Source of the DNA: Lepisosteus oculatus
Taxonomy: Eukaryota > Chordata > Actinopteri > Semionotiformes > Lepisosteidae
Reading direction: 5' to 3'
Assembly: GCF_040954835.1 (NCBI RefSeq)
Contig: NC_090697.1
Span: 26,591,001-26,655,000, forward strand
DNA: 64,000 nucleotides
Positions 1-14,400 of the stretch are shown piece after piece. Numbering within the stretch: the first letter of the stretch is position 1; every line of letters starts with the position of its first letter. The position numbers and the translations under genes were made by a program. The notes under the pieces are model-generated. The model did not search any database, was not told where the DNA came from, and saw only the letters and a program-made list of their open reading frames with translations.

Positions 1-1189
1 CTAACTGGAGCATAATGAGGAAAACACAAATGGGGATTCTGATGTTTTACTCAATTTTTAGTTCTAATCTGTTTGTCTTTTAACCAATATTTTAATGAGG
101 TAAGCTAACAGAACCTTTTGAAAATAAACTATATTGTACTAGTGTAACAAAAAGTAACAGCCAAATGCTTCAAGAAATGTTAAATGTTAAACGTTCGCAT
201 CATCTATTAAAACTCTACTGCTTCAATTAAGTACTAACCACCAGGTCAGCAAGGATTAAAAAATAATTGTTCTTATAGTAATGAATGTCACACTAAATCA
301 TCAGCATGAGATTTGTAATCAGGGGAAAAAGAAAAAAGGTAGAGAAACCATTTTCACACGCAAAGTTTATTCATGCCAGAATCATACCTACCTGATATGA
401 GTCCTACTGTGTAGGCATGATGCATACTTGAACATAACAGTGCAGACCAGGAATCTTGTGAGGATCTTGATGGGTCTGCAGGTTTTCAATTTGACTCAGC
501 TCTTTAACAGTCTAATTCTGCTCATTACATAAGCTAGTTATTAGTTCAGTTAACTGGACAACATTGTGCCTGGGAAAAAAATATTTTCAGATCTCTGAAT
601 TCAAAAACCTAATAATAAAGTGAGGAAAAATACTTAATACCTTAATACTTAAACAAAAAGTATGCAAATAGTTTTAAAAACACTTTTTTTACAAAATAAC
701 ACATTTATTGTTTTTTTTTTCCTCCAAAAGTAAGAAAGAAAAGTTATCATAACTAATTTTAACAAATATGTCAGATTGGTTTTGGTGTGAATGTTACTGT
801 TGCACTACAGCAGAGAAATCTAAGAATAATCTTCTATCCAATTGTTGTTTTGTACAATCAAAGCTAGACTTCATCCAGTAAAGTTCTTCACACAGAAGAC
901 TTAGTGGAGCTAGAAAAACCTTGTGGGTTATAACATAATGAAGGAAACAACAGGCACTCAAACTCAAAGGCTCTCTAACTCAAACCATTCCAGAGCCTTA
1001 AAGCGAGGAAAGCTCAACATGTACCTTACTGGCAAGATGTGGAATTCCTTCTAACTTTCGGAAAAACTCTTTCAAATTCAACATCTTACTTCTCTCAGTT
1101 AGAAAGGTGAAGTTCTTTCCTATTCCTATTCTTTAATTCAAGTTGTTTAAAAAGGAAAACTACTGTATGTTTCTGTTTGTCTTCACACA
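1..1189. other. Non-coding stretch, no gene supported
   Basis: AT-rich DNA with no convincing ORF or recognised repeat. A minus-strand AATAAA (about 703-708) and some splice-like sites on the same strand are discussed under rejected items. Confidence 0.5.
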
Positions 1190-1445
1190 CTGTAGTTGTC
1201 ACAGGGTAGCAGGCTGACATTTGTGTACAAGTCCATTGCAAGCAGCCATACAGACACAAACACACCAGGACACATTTTCCCGGAATCCAATTAATGTATT
1301 GGAATGTATTCGAACTGTGGGAAGGAAACCCATGAAAACATGGGGACAAAATACAAACTCCACACAGGTAGTACCAGAGGAATTGAACCCAGGTCCTCAG
1401 TGCTGAGAAGTAGCAATGTTCATCACTGCACCACCGTGTCACCCA
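1190..1445 (-). mobile_element. tRNA-derived SINE (type I), minus orientation
   Basis: Read on the minus strand it has the tRNA-like head (GTGGTGCAGTGATGAACATT, then a B-box-like GGGTTCAATTCC), GTGTGGAGTTTGTAT, GGGTTTCCTTCC and the tail CTTGCAATGGACTTG. The same family occurs about ten more times in the window. Confidence 0.8.
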
Positions 1446-2224
1446 AATGCTAAAATCATCTGTTAAAATCATCATGCCAAAGTAAAACCTTGCAAGTTTC
1501 CTTTCTTCAAGTTTTACAAATCCAAATAGTCAACACGATTTCTGTTTTTCAGAAGTGGTACAGTTGCTATGGTTGAAGTAGGTCAGGAATAGTCAGAAAT
1601 GTGAGTTATTCGGATTTGTGCTGTGTGTTGAAACACACATATAAGGTATCTTGGTTTTAGCACAAAGGGTATTACTGAACAAATAGTAATATAAAAATAA
1701 GACTATAGTGATACATTTGGTCATTGTTTATCTTTCATGGTCCTTAAATCCAAAGATTATGATCAGGCCAAAACAGGATCACACTGGCAGTCTGAGCAGG
1801 TCTCACAATATATTAAATCGTGTAATGGGCAGTCTAGTCACAGTGAGCTCTCTTCGGCACTCTCAGCTCAATTCCTCATTTTGACATCACTTTGATCTCA
1901 AAGTGTCGGGCTCTTTTCCAGATGGGCTCCCTCTATTTGAACCAGTCAAGGGCAACAGGAGGGCTACCAAGAGGTGGTATCAATGTTGCATTTCTTCAGG
2001 TTTGCTTTCACCGTCTCATTGAAATGCTTCTGCTGCCTTCCTCTGGTGCGTCTGCCTTGACAATGCTGGAAGAAGACAGGCTCATAAAAGAGAACCGAGT
2101 ATCACCTCCAGGTGACAGGACCAAACAAACAGAGCAAATGGTGGATGTTGTATTTTAATAACTGAAACACAGGCCTGTTATTATTAGACAACAGTTACAA
2201 TTAATTCGCATTCATTTTTGTGGT
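1446..2224. other. Non-coding stretch downstream of the THAP gene
   Basis: No supported gene. The longest ORF here (88 codons on +, 1892-2158) has no recognisable domain and is treated as chance. Confidence 0.5.
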
Positions 2225-2390
2225 TTGCAAATGGCATGTGTTCGATTCCAGCCTGGGGTGGTGTTTTTAAATGCTTCCTCTGTGCCCCTGTGGATTTTTG
2301 TGGGGTGCTAACGCTTTCACCACAATCCAAAGACATGCTTTCCGGGTTAACTGGTGTCTTTAGATTGCCTCCTGTATGTACACGCCATTT
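2225..2390 (+). mobile_element. Degenerate SINE remnant beside the THAP stop codon
   Basis: It keeps a B-box-like GTTCGATTCC, CCACAATCCAAAGACATG and GGGTTAACTGGTGTC, the hallmarks of the type I SINE or a related head. It is much more decayed than other copies. It ends about 18 bp beyond the THAP gene's stop. Confidence 0.65.
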
Positions 2391-2393
2391 ATT
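2388..2393 (-). promoter_or_regulatory. Candidate poly(A) signal of the THAP gene
   Basis: AATAAA on the minus strand lies only about 15 bp beyond the TAA stop of the THAP gene, at the edge of a degenerate SINE. A very short 3' UTR is possible. No other close AATAAA on the same strand was seen before 2160. Transcript data are needed to decide. Confidence 0.4.
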
Positions 2394-2407
2394 TCCACCA
2401 CACACTG

Positions 2408-5014
<2,607 letters not shown>

Positions 5015-5435
5015 ACTCCAAACAGCAGAAAAGATAGCCAAATAATACCTTCTAATTCGGGATAGTGCTTCACCAAGATGACAGCCCACAGCTTCATACG
5101 AAGTTAACCAGCTCCCTTGCGTTATTTCCGTATTATTTCATAGAAACTTACCAAACCTTGCAAATGCGCACTAAATGTTAATGTAGTGCTGCTAAAGATA
5201 CTTCTTTATATATATTAGTATTCAATGTTATTTTTTAGCTCAATAAACACTCTTAAACCACATATCTCAAGCAAAATCTTCATCTTTAAACGTCGACATT
5301 TCTGCGCTTGTCGCTTTCTTATGACGCCACAAAGCTTAAATTCTTATTGGTTTGTAGAACAGGCGACATGATAGGGCGACGGTGTAAAGGAACTGTGTGC
5401 TTGTACATGTGGGTCTTCAGTGGTTTTACGGAAAG
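5015..5435. promoter_or_regulatory. Bidirectional promoter between the THAP gene and UTP25
   Basis: The two start codons point away from each other and are 421 bp apart, so both 5' UTRs and both promoters must fit here. The UTP25-proximal part (about 5285-5400) is richer in CpG than its surroundings. It holds a CRE/ATF-like TGACGCCA at 5322-5329 and an inverted CCAAT box (ATTGG) at 5346-5350. No convincing TATA box sits at the right distance, as expected for a housekeeping ribosome-biogenesis gene. Transcription start sites are not determined. Confidence 0.7.
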
Positions 5436-8400
5436 ATGGGGAAAAGAAGGCAGAAGAATCAAATATTTAACAACTTATCCAAAAAACAGAAAAAACATCT
5501 GAAAGAATTTGGAGAGCAGCATCCATTTCACGATAAGTAAGAATAATTGTTTTTTTTATATTTAAGCTCGTTAAACAGGTCGGTTCAGGACCATGTGTTT
5601 TGTGTTTACTTAGCTGCTCTAGCCTGGATTTTCGTTGGCATTCGTTTTTTTATGAAGTATATTACTTTTCGTACAGCTGCAGACGATCTAAACATTTTTG
5701 GTTTGATTTTTATTCTAGTGTAAATGAAAAGGTGGAAAAAACGCAGGTCGTGGAATTGGTGAGTTGAATTGATCAATTTATACTTAATACTTATTATCCA
5801 TCAGTATTGTAGTTTGGTGCTTTGTATTTGCCATCCACACTTGCATACATACATTATAAACAAGCAGTTTATATTACGTATATCTCAAGGGTAGTAAGGT
5901 CTGGTCCTGGAGAGCCACGGTGCAGCAGATCTTATAAGACACCTCTACAAAAGAATACAAGTCAAGTCTGCACGGTGTTGGCATTTCATTGAAGTTGATC
6001 ACTAACCAGTTTAATCACTGAGTGGTTAAACTGAAATTGTACTTGATGTTAAGAACATGATTATTTAAAGGTTTCCTACAAAACCTCCTGGACTGTGGTT
6101 CATCAGGTGTCACATGTATTCTCTTCTGTTCCTTGCAAAAGTAATCACACCCTTGTGCAGTTTTCACACTTTGTTGCTTTAAAGCTTGTAGTCACGACAC
6201 TTTAAAGCAGCAATTCATATTTGTTTTGTACACAAATACAAACGCCATCATTAGCGAAAATCAAAAAGAAATAAATAGAAAATATGAAAGAAAATGGCAA
6301 AGTGATGCTTACATAAGAATTCATTCTGAATGTCCACATTCAGGTGTTTGAATTAAATTGTTAAAAAGTGTATGCATCATTTTACACTTTCACAAAATGA
6401 GAAATGATAAGAATAGTTTGAATACTTTTGTGAAGTTTGTATATAGGTGAAGATACCCACGGCTTGGAGTTGTTTTGGGGTATGCTCTTTATTTGTTAAA
6501 TAGTCATGCTAAAATAACAGTGGTCTAAGAATACATCTTTCAGTATTCTGAGTAAAATCAATTTCATGGTCACTGTCATGTTTAATGCTCTTTCTTCTGT
6601 ATTAACATAAACTGATTCAAAAATACATCTTGGAATTATTTTGAGAATTGATCCTCTTTTGTCTGCATATGCCGTCATTTTCCATGGATACTCTGAGATA
6701 ATGTTTGTTTTATACAGCTTACATGATGCATCATCTTAGGCTGCAAGGTTAAGGTACACTGTTTCTTAGGAGCATCTAACAATCTCCAGTTAAAAGACAA
6801 TTGTAGAATAACTGCAGACATTCCAGTCAGCCACTGTGGTACCTAGATATATTAATTACCATGCTACAGTGCTTCTACTTTGACATTTTTATTCCAAATC
6901 TTCATGTGTAACTAATTGGGTGCCTCAAAAAAATAATAAAGGGGATTGTTTGAAGATTGGTCTCTAACAATATATTCCTTTGCACCTTTTTTGTTATGAA
7001 GTACATGAACACCATTTGTTTTATTATTGCATCGAACTTATTCACCTGGAATTTATCCAGTGTAATCTGGGGAGGCACCAAAGCCCCTCTGGAGAATGGA
7101 CGGTAATTTAGGAGTGAGGAAACTTCCCTAGCATGTGAACTGCATCCATTTCAGCCCGAAAGTCCAGAGCAGTCCAGTGCAGAGAGCGATGTGGAGAGTG
7201 AGCCTGAGCAAGAGTCCGCTTATCAGAAGCTGCTGTCCACACTGAGCACGGCTGCTGAGGAAGCCGAGGAGAGCGAGGGAGAAGACAGTGAGGGTGAGGA
7301 GGAAGAGGAAGAAGAAGAAGAAGGAGACTCGGAGGATGAAGGTGAAGTTGAGGCAGAACCACTGTAGTCTTGTTTGCAACAGAACTTGTAAACTTTGAGC
7401 CAAGGTTTTTTTTTTGTGTAGCAGCGACACTTTCAAAATGATGTGTCCTGCCTCATGCTGAAACCTGGAGCAGTTAAGCCTTATTTCTGCTGCTTTTTGT
7501 CAGGGACCGCTAAGCTTGCTAGGTTTCGGTAAGGAGGACTTCTTGGTGCCTAGTGATATTTTCTCAGCTGCGCCTAACATTTTCTTTCTGTGTATTCCAT
7601 GTAAGAAAATGCAACTTAGACAAGGTGTGTTGTCTGTTTGGTACAGTGCAGTTTTATGAAAGCATGCCAGAGAGATCAAATTCCTTTGCCAGTTGTGATG
7701 GTGTAAAAGTAACACTTGGCCAAAGCAATAAGCTGAGGTGAAGCTGGAAACTAGCAATGAAAGAGCGATCTTAAAGACAAATCTGATGTATTTCTAGCAG
7801 AATTTGATCTTTTCTGGGTTCTTTTCAGAGGTTAGGTGTGACACAAGATATTTCTCTTTGTCAAGCTTTTATTCAGTCTCGGGGTCCCTAGAGTTTCTTG
7901 ACTAGTTTTGTCAACAGTTTTCATTTAGTTCCTGTATTCTGTCGATAGAAAACAAATAAGCTTCACCAGCATTGTAAATATCACAAGAACAAGTAAATAG
8001 TGTCATTCAACAGGCTTTGTTTACTGTTTGGATTGATTGCACTAGTCCCAAGAGGTCTTCAGTTGTTCCTTTTACTGTTTGTGATTCACTGGCAATCAGA
8101 TGTTGAAGACTAAAACCACTAAAAGCTTCTACTGAATATAAAATCAGTAATCTCTCTGAATGTTGCACCCTCTATTAATTTAATTAATTGAGTTCTTGTT
8201 TTATCCACAAATAATTGCTGAAATTTTCATTGTAGATTTGTTTTCATGCTTCTCTTAAATAGTTCAAAGTTAATAATATAAAAATGATTTTGCATTGATC
8301 TGTGTAGGTGCGGCTTATAATCAGTGATTTATAATCATAACGCTGGCTTCCAGGACTGGGAGTGCGAACGGCACCTATGTGATTTAGCCTGTTAACTCCA

Positions 8401-11400
8401 GGGTCTTTGCTGGAATTCAAGCCTTTCCTTGGTGACTGTGACAGGGGGAGAGAGTGAAGAGGTGAGCGAGGAAGAGTGCGAAGGAGAGAACGAAATAGCA
8501 CAAGAGCCGGGGGAGGATGTGGAGCGCGAGGAAGAAGAAGGCGATGGTGATGGGGCAGGGCCGGGGACAGCGGAGGAGTTCTTAGACAAGCAGCACGAGT
8601 CCCACTTCAGCCTGGAGACCAACTTCCTGGCGGAAGGAGAGGAAGGGAGCTCGGAGGCTGCAGTCCCGGAGAATCGATCTGACGGTCAGTGAGAGCTGAG
8701 GGCGTGTAGACCCGGCTCAAGCAGCTGTTCTCCAGCATCTGAGAAGCACTACAAATTTTCACATTTAAAGCAGGTGGATTGTGATTGTTGATATAGAATA
8801 CATCTGAATACATTTGTAGAATGATGTTCTATAGTATTGGATACTTTTTTTATTCAAAAATAAGTTTTCGAATTGTATGGTCAACATTGACATCTTGCTG
8901 ATGCTTCTTTTAAATATTGTAATGTATATTGCACAGACATGGCAGTCTTTACTTAAAACATTTTTAAATACTTTTTTGTTTTGCCTGAACAGATGCAAAT
9001 AATTAATCTTGGTAATATCCATGTTCAATATAAGGGTAACTAGTGTGTAGGAATGGCAGCAGCACCTGAATTGTTGTCAACAACAACTTGAATTTTTAAG
9101 AACACAAGAAAGGTTTCAAAAAAGAAGGAAGTATTCTACCTCTCTAGATTTTTCAGTTGCTGGTATCTAAGGATGGTATCCTTAAATTTCACTTCCTGAA
9201 AGAAACCAGGATACTGGCTTGAAGAGCATGACTGGTTAGTTTGTCTCAGCATGGCCCTCTTCCCCCAGCAGACCCCTTTGTGCAGCACTTCGATACCGAG
9301 CTCACAGAGGAGGAGGTGAAGCTAATTTCTTCAGGGACTAAGACGAGGACCCAGGCCAAGGTAATGACCGTTTCAAATTCAAAATTAAAAAATGTCAAGG
9401 TTCAAGAGTTCAAAATGAATCTCAGGACACATTAGTGATATGGTGCAGATAGGTAATGCAAAGTATTCATTGAAGTCCCTATCTTACCCCTTCAAGGTAG
9501 GTAGGTTATTTTCATATCCATTGTTACAATGGCTTATCGGGCCACAGCTTATCCTGGTTACCTTGGCTTTAAGCGGATGAGGGAGTACGGGACTCCTCCC
9601 CAGGCATGGGACACCTGTCTAACAGAGCAACCCCCAGCAGTTCAGGTCCCCATTCATGCACCTAGGTGGACTGGAGCAATAGGGGTAACGTGCCTGACTC
9701 AAGTTACAACAACAGCGTCTGTAGCTGGGACTCGAACCCGCAACCTGCCAGTTCAAAGTCTTACCCATTACACTACACTGTTTCTCAAGAATGATATAAA
9801 ATGAGAAAGAATGTACATTATGTAAAATATTTAAATATTGTATTTTGACAACTTGTCTGGTATCTGTAGTGATGATTTCAGCTCCAGGTTCCTCTGGTTC
9901 ATCATAGTATCCACTGAGAAGAGACAAAAGGTGTCTCAGATAAAAGAGACCATTTGCCAATCAGGGTTTGCTCCTGTTTGTCATTGAAGAGTTTTTTCAA
10001 AGTGCTGTTGTGTCAGTGTTCCCTGTGCAGTAATTCAGTAACTTCAATTTCTTGGATTCTTTTAATATTGTTTGAATGCATCACTGTCAGATATGGGGGG
10101 GGGGGGGGGACTTAAACTACAGTACCTTACCTGAACGAAACAGAAAACATTCAGAACTGTAAAACAAATAATTTGAGAAATATTCCAGCCACTTTGTTTT
10201 GAGTAGCTTTTTCTGCAGCTGTAGGTATGTGGAGGTTTTCTGCAGCTTTCCAAATTACAAGTAAGTTGTAATTAATTTTTATCTGTTAGTCCAGATTGAT
10301 TTAATACATTTTCTACTATTGTCTGCTACCTTGGCTGCATATGGTACTGTTTGTGCAGGCATATACTCCTAGTTCCATGTTAAATGGGTACAAATCGAAA
10401 AGGCATACGAGTGAGACATGACCAGTCATACAATTGTGGTTTCCTAGATTGCTGAAAGCTTCATTCAGAAGGCTCGGGGAAATCTTAAAGACGGGACAAA
10501 ACACCTCTGAAAAAGTTGCAGGTAGCTCAGTTGCCCTGCTGTGTGAATTATCCCTCTTCCTTTGCGGCTGGATGTTGACTGTGACCTTTGGCAGCTGCGA
10601 TCTGGCACTAAACCAGACCGTGTGAAGGAAAATTGCTTACATTACTCAGTGTGATGGATGTGTCTTTCTTACCTGCAGTACATCCTCATTATCTGATGAT
10701 CAAGTATTACCGCTGTCAGAACAGGCAAGTCAGATTTAATGTCTGATTTATAAGACACCAAAGTACCAGAAAAACAACAAATGTACCATAAGGGGATTGA
10801 CAAACAGCCTTGCCAAAGAGAGAACAAGCAATGAGCCATGCCTTGGTATTAAGGGGTGCCTAACATTGTGTGAAAGTGTACATCCAGGTAAACACTGAGC
10901 CTAAAATAACATGAGAGCCCCTGTCACCCACAAGATAGATCTCTTATGGTCAAGCAAGCCTGCATGGATCGGAGTTCTCCTTGGAGAGCTGGACGTACAA
11001 CATGTGAAGTGTTTAGGGGAGAATAATACTGTATTTAGCTCTATTCAGAGTGTACCAAATTTCATCATAAGACATATGCTCTAAAATGTATATATATTTT
11101 TGTTTTTTTGTTTTTTTGCTTTTTCAAGGTGCTGTTTTGTGTATAATTTATTCAGAATTAATTAGAACAGGTTATCTTATCAGATTGAATATTTTCAGCT
11201 TTTCTCTTGTATCTACATGTTGCTTTAGGCATCATACAAATTGTCAGTCTTATCTCCTGCCCCCTTCCCTGACCACTTCCTGCTGAGCCAGCACCACACA
11301 GGCTATTAAGTTGAAGTTGGTCTGAGTTCTCACTTGGCTGATAAAACAACCAGGAGACTGACTAGGTGCAGCAGGGAAAAGGGGTGTTAATTTATAGCTT

Positions 11401-14400
11401 GATAGAGGGGATGAGGACTGATTCAATTAGTCATAATCCTCAGAGGTCATTGACAAGGTCAACCAAGTGAAATTCTTCAGCATCAGCAGTAAATCACCAT
11501 CCTGAGGACATGGGTGGAAACTAAGTGGAAGTTAATTTATAACTGAGAACAGGAGGCACTTCTTTACACAAAGGATTGTGGGGTTATGGAACAAGGCTAT
11601 CCAGCCATCTTGTTGAAGCCCACACCCTGGCTTATTTTTAAGAAACGACAGGACAAGATACTCGAATCCATAAGATACTAATTACCGAACAGGCTAGATG
11701 GGTCGAATGGCCCCCTCTTGTTTCTGACCTCATTTATTTGTGAATAAACTTGACAGGTTGGCTCAGAGTGAATGGGCACGCAGTGTGATTGGGTTCTTTG
11801 TCCTGTCTTGTTCCAGTGGCCAAGGCTGGGAACCCTGGTCTGCAGTTCTGGTCTGGAGAGGTATAGCTCGGTGGGCTTGCCTGGTGACTTTGGCTTGCCC
11901 CAGGCTCACCTCCACGGGTCCCTGGAGAGCAACTGGGCAGAAGTGAACAAGCCCTTCTTGCCATCGCAAGTTTCTTCAAGGGGCCTCAGCCCCCTTCAGC
12001 AGGAGCTCCTGGCCCTAATGGCCACTTACCGGGACGTGTACTTCCCAGAAAGCTCACATGTGAGCGAGGCTCCGGCGGTGCGCACTCTGTACTGCCTACA
12101 CGCCCTGAACCACGTGCTCAAGGCCAACTCGCAGGTCCTCGCGCACAATGCCCAGCTGAAGGGCCAGCAGCCAGGCTCCGAGCTGCAGGAGGAGCCACGC
12201 GACCAGGGTCTCACGCGCCCGAAGGTGAGTGATGGGTAAACCCTCTCTGTCCGGGAGCAGCGTCTCTCCATTCGGGAGCGAGATCAGCAGATGTCTTTCA
12301 CTGGTGTGTGATTTTATGGTGCCCTCCGCAAATTTAGGCGATAGAAGATCTCTTATTGTTTTTGAAAATCCCGTGGTTTGAAATTGGATGATTTTTTTGT
12401 CGGATTTCTCCATGTGAAAAATGCACATGTGACTAAAAACAGTTTGAAATCATAAAGTTTCAAAAATGAAAGTCAAACGCAATTATGATTTTATTCTTGT
12501 GCAAGCCCCTGTCATATTTGGCGTGTTATATTTTCTTGTAGGGCCCATATTTTTGCAGAGGTCTGAAAAACTGTACTATACTACAGCTTTAATGGGTTAA
12601 TAATCCAGTGACTCACTTCCTTGCACATATTGCAAATAACATCACTTTGATGTTACATTTGTGATGACCATTTTGTGGTTTCACTGAGAGCCTTCATAGA
12701 GTATTATGATCAGGCTCTTGGATCATTGAATGACTACAAGTTGAGCAAGATGGTGACCATTGGTCTATTCTACTTTGCATCCTGTCTCAGCTTCTTATTT
12801 TTTTTTTATTTGAGAAATTATGAGATTTCTATTAATGTTAATGGAAACAAAATTATTAGTGAATTTCATTATGACCGTGAAGAAGAGAGGGCAGTGCTAC
12901 TCCCTAGCCTCTCTGTATGCTGTTTCCAAGGGTTTGATTAGTACTGTAACAGCTTTTAGCGCGCTGAGTGAGTTACAGTAGTGGCATCGCCCTCTTTGAA
13001 TCGGTGTGGCTGAGTTATCCCCAGTCTGGGGAGTGACTGGGATCGTATAGCAGCAATGGGCAGGGAGAGCTGCATTCATGGCATTTTACAGTCACAACAC
13101 AAACAATTTTGATTTAAATCTTTTTGTCAAGTTTTTGAAAGGCTGTCCGTTCCTAATTGTGCCTCTCACTCCCGTCCCCACTCTCTCTTTCCCTTCCAAG
13201 GTTCTGATCCTGGTGCCATTCCGGGATGGAGCTCTGCGCGTCGTTCAGATCCTCATCAGCTTGCTGGAGATGGCGGGAAAGAAGATGGACATCAGCAACA
13301 AGAAGAGGTTCAAGGACGAGTTTGGGTCGGACCCAAAAGACAGGCCCCCTAACCTCTCCAGACCGGATGACTATCACGCAGTCTTCTCCGGCAACGTCGA
13401 TGACCACTTCAGGATCGGTGCGCCGGCTCTCACCTGTCCTTCCTGGGTCTTCTTTTCGCTGCTCTGATTTAATTAAACTGCCTTATTTAACCTTGAGCAA
13501 TCTGCACTGTGGTGGCCCTGGCTTATTTGCGGCAGTGTTTAAATTAATAGTAAAAATGTTTGAATTGATGTCGTGCTCTCTGAGCAGAGGTTACTTTTAC
13601 ACTTGTTTGCAGTCAAATAAAGATACACAGATTGATGTAGTTCAGATGGGTAGCTGCGTCAGCATGCGTAGGCTGCAAAGGAACAAGTAATAGCTTTTTT
13701 CCATGCTGAAAGGGAAGAAAGAAAACACAACATTTCAGACGTGGGGCCTTCTTCAATTGTGAGCCTCACACCTGACACACCCTCACACCTCACTCACAGG
13801 CCCCACAGTCGAAATGTTGTGTTTTCTTTCTTTCTTCTCTTCAGCATGGAATAAACCTATTACTTGTTCCTACAGAGATTGATGCCTGCATTTGATGTAC
13901 TGGTGTCCTTTTTTCAAAGATGTAGTCTGTTGTTGGTGCTGTGACCCACCTCAGTAGGATTGCTGTGACGGCAAGACGCAAGCTTGCCGAGCTAACAGAT
14001 GTCTAATGGTGGGGAATAAAGAGGCCTTCTCTGTGTGCCTTGACAGCTGCATCTGATCCACTTTGGCCTGTCTGGTGTATGTGTTCTGCACTGTCCTTGC
14101 CTCCCTGCCCGTCATCACGCTCCTTCACTTTGCCCTGTCAGGCGTGGCCATCCTCAAGAAGAGCATGCGTCTGTATGCCCCCTTCTACTCCTCCGACATC
14201 ATCATTGCGTCCCCGCTGGGCCTGCGCACTGTGCTGGGCGCCGAGGGAGAAGCCAAGAGAGACTTTGACTTCCTTTCCTCCATCGAGCTGTTAATCATTG
14301 ATCAAGCCGATGTCTTCCTCATGCAGAACTGGGAGCATGTGCTGGTAGGACTGACGTTCCCGATTCTCTCTTGTGCTCCCTGAAGTGGCCAAAGAAATGT

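Noticed and set aside
392-569. Possible minus-strand exon with strong acceptor (TTTTTTCCCAG) and donor (CAG|GTAGGT).
   Set aside because: The best frame has two TAG stops in 59 codons, no more open than chance. No homology is recognised. It might be a non-coding RNA exon, but nothing supports it.
1020-1130. Minus-strand ORF reading FFRKLEGIPHLASK, followed by AATAAA at about 703-708.
   Set aside because: It is only about 38 codons. A faint likeness to the CENP-R C-terminus (GxPHxAS) is too short, and synteny does not fit.
7342-7366. Read-through of UTP25 exon 3 to a stop after GEVEAEPL.
   Set aside because: The GTGAAG donor at 7342 joins exon 4 in phase; read-through would truncate the protein before its core.
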